From: Aestuariibaculum sp. M13
GTDB lineage: Bacteria > Bacteroidota > Bacteroidia > Flavobacteriales > Flavobacteriaceae
Assembly (NCBI RefSeq): GCF_024723255.1
Contig: NZ_JANIAC010000004.1
Location: forward strand, 248,001 to 312,000
Reading direction: 5' to 3'
Length of the DNA: 64,000 bases
Shown: piece after piece, positions 56,688-64,000 of the stretch
Layout of the letters: every line of letters starts with the position of its first letter
Position numbering within the stretch: position 1 is the stretch's first letter
Program-made: the position numbers and the translations under genes
The notes under the pieces: generated by a model
What the model saw: the letters and a program-made list of their open reading frames with translations, nothing else
Told to the model about the DNA's origin: nothing
Database searches by the model: none

Positions 56688-56906
56688 TTCAAATAATAGG
56701 ATGTCTAAAGTTTATTTAGTTTGATGTTTACAAGAACGAAATTACAACTTCATCTCTTGATAATACTTGTTGTTCAATAGATTGAAGAATTTGTGATGTT
56801 AAATTGAACGATTCGTGTCGCTGTTTTGTTCAGTATCTAGTCAACTTTGTAAAGTGCCGTAAAAGGAAATTCCTTTTAGGAAAGAACTAAACTAAACTAA
56901 TTAATT
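56688..56906. promoter_or_regulatory. Divergent promoter region with a 7-bp inverted repeat
   Basis: This 219-base gap must hold promoters for GH29 (-) and the 1042-aa enzyme (+). AAAAGGA-AAT-TCCTTTT at 56861-56877 is a compact palindrome 30 bases before the ATG at 56907, a possible operator or 5'-UTR hairpin. No convincing Bacteroidota -33/-7 promoter with proper spacing was found. Confidence 0.3.
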
Positions 56907-59900
56907 ATGTTAAAACAAATTACATTTAAGGAAATCGCGTTTTTTGCGGTTCTAACATTGCTAGAAATTTCAATTGCAAAGATTCATGCTCAAACGGCAA
57001 GTTCGAGTGATAATCTGGTTGCCCAACCTGCTGCAGATCGCTCAGTTCCTTTCGATATTACGGATACAGGTATATCAAAAACTGTGGAGTTTGGTGCAGA
57101 TTTGGCCTGGGCAAATGAACAAGCCTTTCGTCGTAATATTCTTTTTATGGGTTTAGATCAAATCGATATTGTGAGGGCTTCATTTCAACCAACCTTTCCC
57201 TTGGTGAATGATACCGATTTAACTCAAGAACAGATTGACGATTTAAATTATCGACTATATCTTATAAATACCTACGTTGGTCCAAACACAGATTTGGCGT
57301 TGAATTGTGATCATCCTTCTGTCGATCCATATTATGTGGGATACCCGGCACGATGGGAAAAGTTAATTGAGGTATCAACACAAAGGTATTTAGATGCAGG
57401 GCACAATGTTATAACCGTAGGCGCATTTAATGAACCAGATTATGGATGGGGACAAGGTTCTGCTCAAGATATGTATGACATTACTGCCTTATTGAATAAT
57501 AATCCTCTTTTTAATAATGTACGTCTTTCTGGAGGGAATACTTTAAACTGTGATGAAGCACAAGGCTGGTATGATTATTTAATACCTGCAGGTGTTGATG
57601 AAGGAAATACGCATCAGTTGGCGGGGAGTTTTGATGGTTATGCTAGTTTTTTACAAAGTGTAAGATCTAATGGACATCATGCTTCTCTTGATGAACTACA
57701 CAATATTGTTGAAGCTTTAGTTGGCTATGAATATGGTATGCAAACTGGAATTTGGTGGGCAGATATTGACTTAGCTAGTGGTGAGATGGTAAAGGCTTTT
57801 GATGGTCAGCGTTTAGGGTATGCAGAACATAGAGCAAACTGGACTGCCGCTGCGGTATATCGTTCACCGGAAGGGAAAATACAGGCTTTTGGAGGAACTT
57901 CCGAAAGACAGGCTGTAACAACAACATTCAATTACATATCTAAAGATCGTGCAGTTTATTATGATGGTTATGGACCACAACGTGAATTTGTATTGGAAAT
58001 GCCCGGAGGTGCACCTGGAAGTTATGGTAATGGTCAAACCAACGCAGAACGCGTTATAAATATTACCTGGGGAGACGATATTCAGCCTGTAATCGACGGA
58101 CGTTATGTTTTGGTAAACAGAGCAAACGGACAGGTCATGAGTATTGAAGGTAATGCTGCTCAGGACGGATCGAATGTAGGCCTGTTAAGTTATTCTGGAG
58201 CAACAACACAACAGTGGGATGTAACGCCTGTAGATAGCCGAGTAGGGGGTGATTTTAGTTATTTTAAATTTCAACCGGCTTCAAGTAGTACAAAGTATTT
58301 AGATCTTAGTGGCTTTAGTCTGGATGATGGGGGTAATATTCACCAATGGTCTGCCGGGCAATATGGAAATCAGCAATGGTATTTAGATTATGCTGAAGAT
58401 GGCTGGTTTTATATTCGAAGCAGAGAAAGTTCAAAATGTCTTGATATTGAAGGAACTAATGTGGTGCAATGGGGTAAAGATGGTAGTTATGATCAGCAAT
58501 GGCGTTTCCTTCCTGTTGGTGCTCCTATTGAATTTAATCCGCCTAATGCGCCAGCTAATTTAGTAGCAACAGCTCAGGGCTCTTCAATTAAACTAGATTG
58601 GACAGCTAATTCAGAAAGTGATGTTGCAGGGTACACTATTTTTAGAGCTGAAAGTGCCAATGGCGCTTACAATACCATAGCCAGAAATGTAACTGCAAAC
58701 TCATTTGTCGATAATACTGCATTAGAAGGGGTGCCATATTTTTATCAAATTAGAGCGATTGATGGTTCGTTAAACCGTTCGGATTATTCAAATCAGGTTT
58801 CGGCTAAGGCAACTGGAGCGAATAGTATTGTTACAGAAATTAGTTTTGATGGAAATGCTTTAGATAGCTCGGTTAACCTAAATCACGGTGCAACTTATGG
58901 TGAACCTTCATATGGTGTTGGAAAAGTGGGGTCTGGATCAATTAATTTAGATGGTGCTGAAGATTTTGTTCAGCTTCCCGCAGATATTGCCAGTCATCAG
59001 GAAATTACAGTTGCCGCTTGGATTTACTATAATGGTGGTGGCCAATGGCAACGTGTTTTTGATTTCGGAAATGGTACAGATGAATATATGTTTTTAACAC
59101 CAGATTCATGGACAGGAGGTATTCAATATGGAATTAAGTATAATGGCGCCGAAGAAAATCTTTATGGCCCAAGTATTGCAACAGGAGAGTGGACGCATGT
59201 CGCAGTAACTTTAGGTGCAAATGGAGCCGCTTTGTATGTTAATGGAGGTTTGGTTGATAGCAATGCAGGCTTTGTTTTGAGTCCTAATGATTTTAAACCT
59301 ATCCAGAATTATATAGGAAGAAGTCAGTATCCAGATCCGGCATTAAATGCTTCAGTTGATGATTTTAGAGTTTACAATTATCCATTGTCTGCTACCGAAA
59401 TTGCAGATTTGGCAGGAATTACAGTTGGTGAGGCGACTACGTTTAGTGTGCAATCTGTTGTTACAGGAACTATAGGTGCAGGAAAAGGAAGTAAGTATGG
59501 TTCTGCTGAGGTTGTGTTAGTAGATGATTTATCTAACCCTGTTGTTGGAGCCACTGTAACTGGATATTTTTCAGGTACATGGAATGAATCCGTAACTGGA
59601 ATTTCAGGTTCTAATGGTGTTGTTAGCTTTCAAACATCATCTACCGCCAAAGGAGGTGTAGTTGTTAACTTTTGTATTAGTGATGCCACTCATAGTAGTT
59701 TAGCATATAATGATTCTCAAATGACTTATAATTGTTCAAGTAGTGCAAAATCATCTGTAAACACAAAGACTTTAAGTTTAGAAGAAGATACAACAGCACT
59801 TTTAGACTTGTCTGTTTTTCCTAATCCTACATCAGGTAGATTAACTGTTAAGTTTAGTAAAGAGCCATCAGGAATAAATATAATGGACTTAAATGGTAGG

Positions 59901-60035
59901 CTAATATTTGTAAGTAAAACGGCTTTAGGAGCCAATACTTATGAATTGGATATGAGTCAACTGAATTTAGGAATTTATTTGTTACATGTAACGACCGAAG
60001 AATCACAGGTAACAAAAAAGATTATAAAAAAGTAA
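56907..60035 (+). CDS. Multidomain secreted glycoside hydrolase-like protein (clan GH-A fold, RICIN, FnIII, LamG, T9SS)
   Basis: A 1042-aa secreted protein. Signal peptide to about 29 (KIHAQ). Residues 45-390 look like a TIM-barrel hydrolase: GADLAWANEQAF, VGAFNEPDYGWG with Glu176 as candidate acid/base, and SLDELHNIVEALVGYEYG with Glu263 as candidate nucleophile. I cannot assign a CAZy family. Next come a ricin-type beta-trefoil at about 395-540 (three QQW-type repeats), fibronectin III at 545-632, a LamG domain at 640-835 (SINLDGAEDFVQLPADIA), an Ig-like domain at 845-945 (GSAEVVLVDDLSNPVVGATV) and a T9SS sorting domain (FPNPTSGRLTVKFSK to the end). It converges on GH42 at a shared terminator. 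Confidence 0.85.
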   Translation: MLKQITFKEIAFFAVLTLLEISIAKIHAQTASSSDNLVAQPAADRSVPFDITDTGISKTVEFGADLAWANEQAFRRNILFMGLDQIDIVRASFQPTFPLVNDTDLTQEQIDDLNYRLYLINTYVGPNTDLALNCDHPSVDPYYVGYPARWEKLIEVSTQRYLDAGHNVITVGAFNEPDYGWGQGSAQDMYDITALLNNNPLFNNVRLSGGNTLNCDEAQGWYDYLIPAGVDEGNTHQLAGSFDGYASFLQSVRSNGHHASLDELHNIVEALVGYEYGMQTGIWWADIDLASGEMVKAFDGQRLGYAEHRANWTAAAVYRSPEGKIQAFGGTSERQAVTTTFNYISKDRAVYYDGYGPQREFVLEMPGGAPGSYGNGQTNAERVINITWGDDIQPVIDGRYVLVNRANGQVMSIEGNAAQDGSNVGLLSYSGATTQQWDVTPVDSRVGGDFSYFKFQPASSSTKYLDLSGFSLDDGGNIHQWSAGQYGNQQWYLDYAEDGWFYIRSRESSKCLDIEGTNVVQWGKDGSYDQQWRFLPVGAPIEFNPPNAPANLVATAQGSSIKLDWTANSESDVAGYTIFRAESANGAYNTIARNVTANSFVDNTALEGVPYFYQIRAIDGSLNRSDYSNQVSAKATGANSIVTEISFDGNALDSSVNLNHGATYGEPSYGVGKVGSGSINLDGAEDFVQLPADIASHQEITVAAWIYYNGGGQWQRVFDFGNGTDEYMFLTPDSWTGGIQYGIKYNGAEENLYGPSIATGEWTHVAVTLGANGAALYVNGGLVDSNAGFVLSPNDFKPIQNYIGRSQYPDPALNASVDDFRVYNYPLSATEIADLAGITVGEATTFSVQSVVTGTIGAGKGSKYGSAEVVLVDDLSNPVVGATVTGYFSGTWNESVTGISGSNGVVSFQTSSTAKGGVVVNFCISDATHSSLAYNDSQMTYNCSSSAKSSVNTKTLSLEEDTTALLDLSVFPNPTSGRLTVKFSKEPSGINIMDLNGRLIFVSKTALGANTYELDMSQLNLGIYLLHVTTEESQVTKKIIKK

Positions 60036-60055
60036 TTAGAAAATAAAAGAAAATA

Positions 60056-60089
60056 AAAAAGCTGCATGGTAATTCATGCAGCTTTTTTT
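60056..60089. terminator. Bidirectional terminator between convergent genes
   Basis: AAAAAGCTGCATG (60056-60068) pairs with CATGCAGC plus T-run (60075-60089). The A-run on one side and T-run on the other let it work for both the + gene ending at 60035 and the GH42 gene ending at 60104. Confidence 0.92.
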
Positions 60090-60103
60090 AATGGAACTAG
60101 ATT

Positions 60104-62197
60104 TTAGTTTTCTTCTATAATTTTAACACCCCAGGGTTCGAGATCTAAAGTTTGATTATGTTGAATTTTTGCTCCGTAAAGAAGCTCTATTCCTTTTCTA
60201 TATTGATATTTAAACGATTGTTTTTCTTGAGAATAATTAAGGAAATATCGAATCGTTTTACCCTGTCTGTTAGTTCCAGATTTTGTAATAAGAGGATATT
60301 CCAATTCCTGATCAATGCCCCAAAGATTAGCTTTTTTAAGCTGGTCTGTTAAAATTTCGGTTATGAGTTTGTCACCAGGCATAAATCCAATATACGTAGC
60401 AACACCATTTCCGTATTGGTTTTCGGTAATTGCAGCATATTGACCCCAGAAAGGGTGGTCGTAATAGGCTAATACTTGCGTGTTGTCGTCGGTGGTAAGA
60501 AGCTCCATAAAGTATTTAACTTCTTCATCGTTTTCGTTTAATCCGTAGTTGTCACCTTTAATAGATGCATGTTCAGGTCTGGCAAATTGACTATAGTAAT
60601 TTCCTGTCGCTTTTTGTATTATTCCGGGTTGTTTGGTATGCCGAACTTTTACATTTTCATCAGAAAAACCAGATTTAAAAGTATATACAATTCGACCTCC
60701 ATTTTCAACATACTTATTCAAGGTATTCAGGATATCATTAGAGGCAGCATATAAGACTGGAACAATAATCATTTTATAATTACTTAGCTTTTCAATGGTT
60801 GAAGGGTCTACAAAATCAACGCCAACGTTCATTTTATAAAGCGCATCATAAAACGGACGCACAATGTCGTTGTATTTTTCAGAACTGAACCAGCCAAAGC
60901 TAAAGTCGTCAAACCCCGTCATAGCTTCATTACTCACAAAAAAGGCAACATCATTTTTCTTTTTTAATCCTAGAAGATGGTCATTTAAACGTTTAAAGTC
61001 TGCCCCAATAGTTTTGGCTTCGTTATATGTTGGGTTGGGTTCAAAATCGTGACTTAATAACCCTTTCCAGTAGGTTTCAATGGCGTTGTGTAAGGAGTGC
61101 CAATGCCAGTACCCAACCATGGAAGCTCCTGAGGCTAAATGGCTGAAGGCCTGTAAACGCAATTGCCCTGGATAGGGAGTCCATTTTGCAAAACCTTGAG
61201 CTTCTGTTTCAATAACAAAGTAACTGTTCCCGTTTTTAAAGGAGCGTGCCATATCGCCGCCAAATGAGATTTCAATGCCTGTTAAATGGTCTTGAGTTGG
61301 ATGGTAAATATCAATACCAACAACATCCATGGCTTGGTCAATTTCAAAATGATCGGCATCGGGTTGCATACCAAATGAGTAGCCTCGCCATTCCAAGTCA
61401 TGATTATGTGTCACAAATTGATTTGGTTTTGAATATTCACGTACAATATTAGCTTGCCAGGTAAGGAAATCTGTAACTAACAAGCGTTGAAAATGTTCAA
61501 ATTCCGATCTTAAACTGGCATTTATGGTGCCGTTAACCGAAGGAAACTCTTCCCAGGAATTTATGCGGTTACTCCAATAGTCTAAACCGTATTTCGTGTT
61601 GATGCTATCTAAAGATTTAAATTTGTCTTTCATATAAGCGACAAATTTTTCTTGAACTGGTTCTCCAGCGGTATTAAAGTGTTTGGTTTCATTGTCTACC
61701 TGATATCCTATAATGCCCGGATGATCTTTTACATGCTCCATCATTTTACGAATAACACGTTCTGCATAAAAACGATAAGTTTCATGTGATATATCCATGT
61801 TTTGACGTGGCCCGTAAACGTTTGTATTTCCATCTGGTGTAGTGGCCAAAATTTCGGGATGTTTATGTGCTAACCACGCAGGGATGGCGTAAGAAGGAGT
61901 CCCGAAGATGACACCAATGCCATTTTTATACATGGCATCTAATACCCTGTCGATACTGGAAAAATCATAAACACCATCCTGAGGTTCAACGGTGCTCCAG
62001 GTGGATTCTGCAATACGAACGAAATTGATATTGGCATCTTTCATCATGTCAATGTCTTTTTGTAAACGTTCGTATGGCATGTATTCGTCGTAATAAGCAA
62101 CGCCGTAATATAAGTGGTCTTGCTTATAATTTTGCCCTATGGTAGACTGGAATATCAGCAAAACAATAGGGGTGATAATTAGTTTTAATAGTTTCAT
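60104..62197 (-). CDS. GH42 beta-galactosidase
   Basis: A 697-aa exported family-42 glycoside hydrolase. Signal peptide to about residue 22 (TIGQ). The barrel begins YYGVAYYDEYMPYERLQKDI, and FVRIAESTWSTVEPQDGVYD is typical of the family. Acid/base Glu170 lies in GYQVDNETKHF and the likely nucleophile Glu330 in YFVIETEAQGF; GASMVGYWHWHSLHNAIETY follows. A trimerisation-like alpha/beta domain (about 420-620, MIIVPVLYAASNDILNTLN) and a small C-terminal beta domain complete it. It should cleave terminal beta-galactosides. It lies 192 bases from the hybrid regulator gene on the same strand, separated by a terminator. Confidence 0.94.
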   Translation of the reverse strand: MKLLKLIITPIVLLIFQSTIGQNYKQDHLYYGVAYYDEYMPYERLQKDIDMMKDANINFVRIAESTWSTVEPQDGVYDFSSIDRVLDAMYKNGIGVIFGTPSYAIPAWLAHKHPEILATTPDGNTNVYGPRQNMDISHETYRFYAERVIRKMMEHVKDHPGIIGYQVDNETKHFNTAGEPVQEKFVAYMKDKFKSLDSINTKYGLDYWSNRINSWEEFPSVNGTINASLRSEFEHFQRLLVTDFLTWQANIVREYSKPNQFVTHNHDLEWRGYSFGMQPDADHFEIDQAMDVVGIDIYHPTQDHLTGIEISFGGDMARSFKNGNSYFVIETEAQGFAKWTPYPGQLRLQAFSHLASGASMVGYWHWHSLHNAIETYWKGLLSHDFEPNPTYNEAKTIGADFKRLNDHLLGLKKKNDVAFFVSNEAMTGFDDFSFGWFSSEKYNDIVRPFYDALYKMNVGVDFVDPSTIEKLSNYKMIIVPVLYAASNDILNTLNKYVENGGRIVYTFKSGFSDENVKVRHTKQPGIIQKATGNYYSQFARPEHASIKGDNYGLNENDEEVKYFMELLTTDDNTQVLAYYDHPFWGQYAAITENQYGNGVATYIGFMPGDKLITEILTDQLKKANLWGIDQELEYPLITKSGTNRQGKTIRYFLNYSQEKQSFKYQYRKGIELLYGAKIQHNQTLDLEPWGVKIIEEN

Positions 62198-62331
62198 ATT
62201 TTAATTATTAAATAGTTAGTTGAATTGAAAATTTACAAGCGTATCAATTGTAAGGAAATATAAATCGAAAGAGCATCTGAAATTCGCCAATAAGGAATTA
62301 GTAATTGGTCATTTATAAAGGAGGAATAAAA

Positions 62332-62362
62332 AAAGCCGAATGAGGTATGTTCATACGGCTTT
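62332..62362 (-). terminator. Rho-independent terminator after the hybrid regulator gene
   Basis: AAAGCCG (62332-62338) pairs with CGGCTTT (62356-62362), with inner ATGA/TCAT pairs. On the minus strand a run of T (62328-62334 complement) follows the stem, 28 bases after the regulator stop. Confidence 0.8.
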
Positions 62363-62389
62363 ACAAAAAGTTAAAAAAGGAAATTTAGT

Positions 62390-64000
62390 TTAGCTGTCTT
62401 TTAGCTTTTGTAGATATTCGCTTGGGTTGGTTCCAAATTCTTCCTTGAAACATTGCCTGAAATAGCTACTACTATTAATCCCAACCTGATACATGATTTC
62501 AGAAATATTAAACTGCCCGGTGATTAAAAGTTGTTCTGCGTAGTTAATGCGAACTTTTCTAATGAATTCGTTGGCAGTTAAATCTGTTAAGGCTTTAATT
62601 TTTCTATATAACGTGGAATGGCTCATGTTTAACTGTGCAGCAACATAGGAAATGTTCATTTTTTCATCTTCTAAGTTTTCCTCAATTACTTCAGTTAATT
62701 TATTTAAAAACTCCTTATCCAATTCACCTACCGATTCATTTAGCAGTTGTTGTTTTTGTTTAAATTTAGAAACACTGGTTAAAGAATATTGTTTTCTGGT
62801 ATCTATAATGTTTTTGAGTCTGCTTTTTAAAAGGTTACTACTAAACGGTTTGGTTAAATAGGAATCTGCCCCCACATCGTAACCTACTTTTTGATCATGT
62901 AAAGACACTTTAGCCGTTAATAAAACAACAGGAATATGACTCGTGTCGATATCTTGTTTTAGGTGTTTACACATGTCTATACCGTCCATAATTGGCATCA
63001 TGACATCACTAATAATGATATCAGGAATCGATTCTTTAGCCAATTCGAGACCAACTTTACCATTTTCGGCAGAGATGATTTTATAAGTATCGCTTAGCGA
63101 TTCTTTTATATATTGAATGATATCCTGATCGTCATCTACAATTAAAACAACATTTTTGTCATCTTCTTCATTTTCTGGTTCTTCCGGGTAATAATGTATG
63201 GCATCGGGGTAGCTGTTATTGGTTAAGAATTTAATTTTAAATGTGGTGCCTTGGTTCAACTCACTGGAAACTTCAATATTAGCTTCATGTAATTCGACCA
63301 TATTTTTCACTAAAGCTAAGCCTATTCCGGTACCTTTAACCGGGTGAGAAACATTCTTGGCTTGGTAGTATCGGTCAAAAATATGGGGTAAATCTTCTTT
63401 AGAAATGCCATAACCAGTGTCTGAAATGGTTATTTCTGTATAATCGATATTATCCTCTAAGTAATTGTTGAAATCTACAGTAATCGAGCCTTTTTGCGTG
63501 TATTTTAGAGCGTTTGAAATAAGATTGTCTATAATAATTGTAACAACGTTAGGGTCGAAAAACATTTCTGTTTTTTGTTTAGGCTCATTAATTTGAATAT
63601 CAATGGCTTTGTTTTGATTGAGGTCTTTATATTTTATACCAATTTCATGAATGTATTGGTTTAAGTCGTCTTTTATAACGCTAAGTTTTCTGTTTTTATT
63701 TTCAGATTTTCTAAATTCAAGAATCTGGTTTACAATGTTCAATAATCGATTGGCAATCCGCTGAATCATTTGAAGTTTTTTCGACTGGTCTTCTGTCAAG
63801 GAGTTTTCAGAAATCAAGTCTTCTAAAGGCCCCAGAATTAGCGTCATTGGGCTTCTTAGTTCATGGGTAATGTTTGTGAAGAATTTAAGCTTGTCTTCAT
63901 TTAAATCATGCTCCTGTTGTCTGCTTTTTTTCTCTAAAATCAGTGCGTTTTCAACTTTTAATTTTCTTTGGTAAAATCTGGAAACTAAAATAAAGATTGC
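62390..64000 (-). CDS. Hybrid two-component system regulator (HTCS), C-terminal part
   Basis: The 536-aa C-terminal part of a hybrid sensor/regulator; the frame continues past the window edge, so the apparent ATG at 63847 is internal. The fragment starts at the end of a membrane helix (AIFILVSRFYQRKLK). Next are HisKA with phosphoacceptor His46 (FFTNITHELRSPMT, codon 63863-63865), an HATPase domain (about 155-260, DNLISNALKYTQKG, DTGYGISKEDL, GTGIGLALV), a receiver domain (about 282-396, Asp332 in IISDVMMPIMDG, Lys in LTKPF), and an AraC-type DNA-binding domain (about 440-536, MNISYVAAQLNMSHSTLYRK, YFRQCFKEEFGTNPSEYL). The missing N-terminal part is probably a periplasmic two-bladed-propeller sugar sensor. 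It likely controls the GH cluster beside it. Confidence 0.95.
   Translation of the reverse strand, partial: AIFILVSRFYQRKLKVENALILEKKSRQQEHDLNEDKLKFFTNITHELRSPMTLILGPLEDLISENSLTEDQSKKLQMIQRIANRLLNIVNQILEFRKSENKNRKLSVIKDDLNQYIHEIGIKYKDLNQNKAIDIQINEPKQKTEMFFDPNVVTIIIDNLISNALKYTQKGSITVDFNNYLEDNIDYTEITISDTGYGISKEDLPHIFDRYYQAKNVSHPVKGTGIGLALVKNMVELHEANIEVSSELNQGTTFKIKFLTNNSYPDAIHYYPEEPENEEDDKNVVLIVDDDQDIIQYIKESLSDTYKIISAENGKVGLELAKESIPDIIISDVMMPIMDGIDMCKHLKQDIDTSHIPVVLLTAKVSLHDQKVGYDVGADSYLTKPFSSNLLKSRLKNIIDTRKQYSLTSVSKFKQKQQLLNESVGELDKEFLNKLTEVIEENLEDEKMNISYVAAQLNMSHSTLYRKIKALTDLTANEFIRKVRINYAEQLLITGQFNISEIMYQVGINSSSYFRQCFKEEFGTNPSEYLQKLKDS

Noticed and set aside
56824-56849. Bacteroidota -33/-7 promoter before the 1042-aa enzyme gene
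   Set aside because: TTTTG and CAACTTTG are present but only 13 bases apart, shorter than the usual 17-23.
1-64000. CRISPR arrays, insertion sequences, rRNA
   Set aside because: No regularly spaced repeats, transposase motifs with terminal repeats or rRNA signature sequences were seen.

Overview
The window is AT-rich DNA from a member of the Bacteroidota, most probably a marine or plant-associated Flavobacteriaceae. The evidence is four SusC/SusD-type uptake pairs, three FecI-type sigma / FecR anti-sigma pairs, a hybrid two-component regulator, Sec signal peptides followed by C-terminal type IX secretion (T9SS) sorting domains, lipoprotein SusDs and a lack of Shine-Dalgarno sequences. No rRNA, intact tRNA, CRISPR array or insertion sequence was seen.

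Layout. (1) 1-5.5 kb: the end of a SusC gene, its SusD, a large zinc metalloprotease and a small DUF3347-like protein, closed by a terminator. (2) 5.6-12.5 kb: divergent sigma/anti-sigma genes, then an STN-type SusC and a SusD. (3) 12.6-19.1 kb: a non-PUL block with an ABC transporter ATPase, a permease fused to a GldG-like part, two tandem truncated MutS-like ATPases and an orphan barstar-like protein. (4) 19.2 kb: an initiator-tRNA-like element followed by a strong terminator. (5) 19.4-29.9 kb: a second sigma/anti-sigma/SusC/SusD locus with a TlpA-type thioredoxin protein and an alpha/beta hydrolase. (6) 29.9-46.6 kb: a decayed sigma-factor pseudogene, a third sigma/anti-sigma/SusC/SusD locus, then a tight operon of GH3, GH5-like, GH78 and a GntR-type regulator. 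(7) 46.7-47.1 kb: a second initiator-tRNA-like element with terminator and what looks like the N-terminal stub of a tyrosine integrase. (8) 47.1-64 kb: a CAZyme cluster with a DUF1593 protein, a multidomain GH2, a secreted tandem galactose-binding-like protein, a small hypothetical protein, GH29, a 1042-aa clan GH-A-like multidomain enzyme, GH42 and the C-terminal part of a hybrid two-component regulator.

How it works together (inference). The FecR proteins would sense occupancy of their SusC transporters through the STN domains and release the divergently encoded sigma factor, which then drives the susCD genes. Loci 1 and 5 carry peptidase, thioredoxin or hydrolase partners and may serve peptides or glycopeptides. 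Loci 6 and 8 carry rhamnosidase, fucosidase, beta-galactosidase and beta-glucosidase activities for a complex heteropolysaccharide. No sulfatases were seen.

Most interesting signals: the two initiator-tRNA-like elements about 27.5 kb apart, each preceded by ATACG repeats and followed by a terminator, with an integrase-like stub beside the second; and a conserved structured leader in front of all three complete STN-type susC genes.
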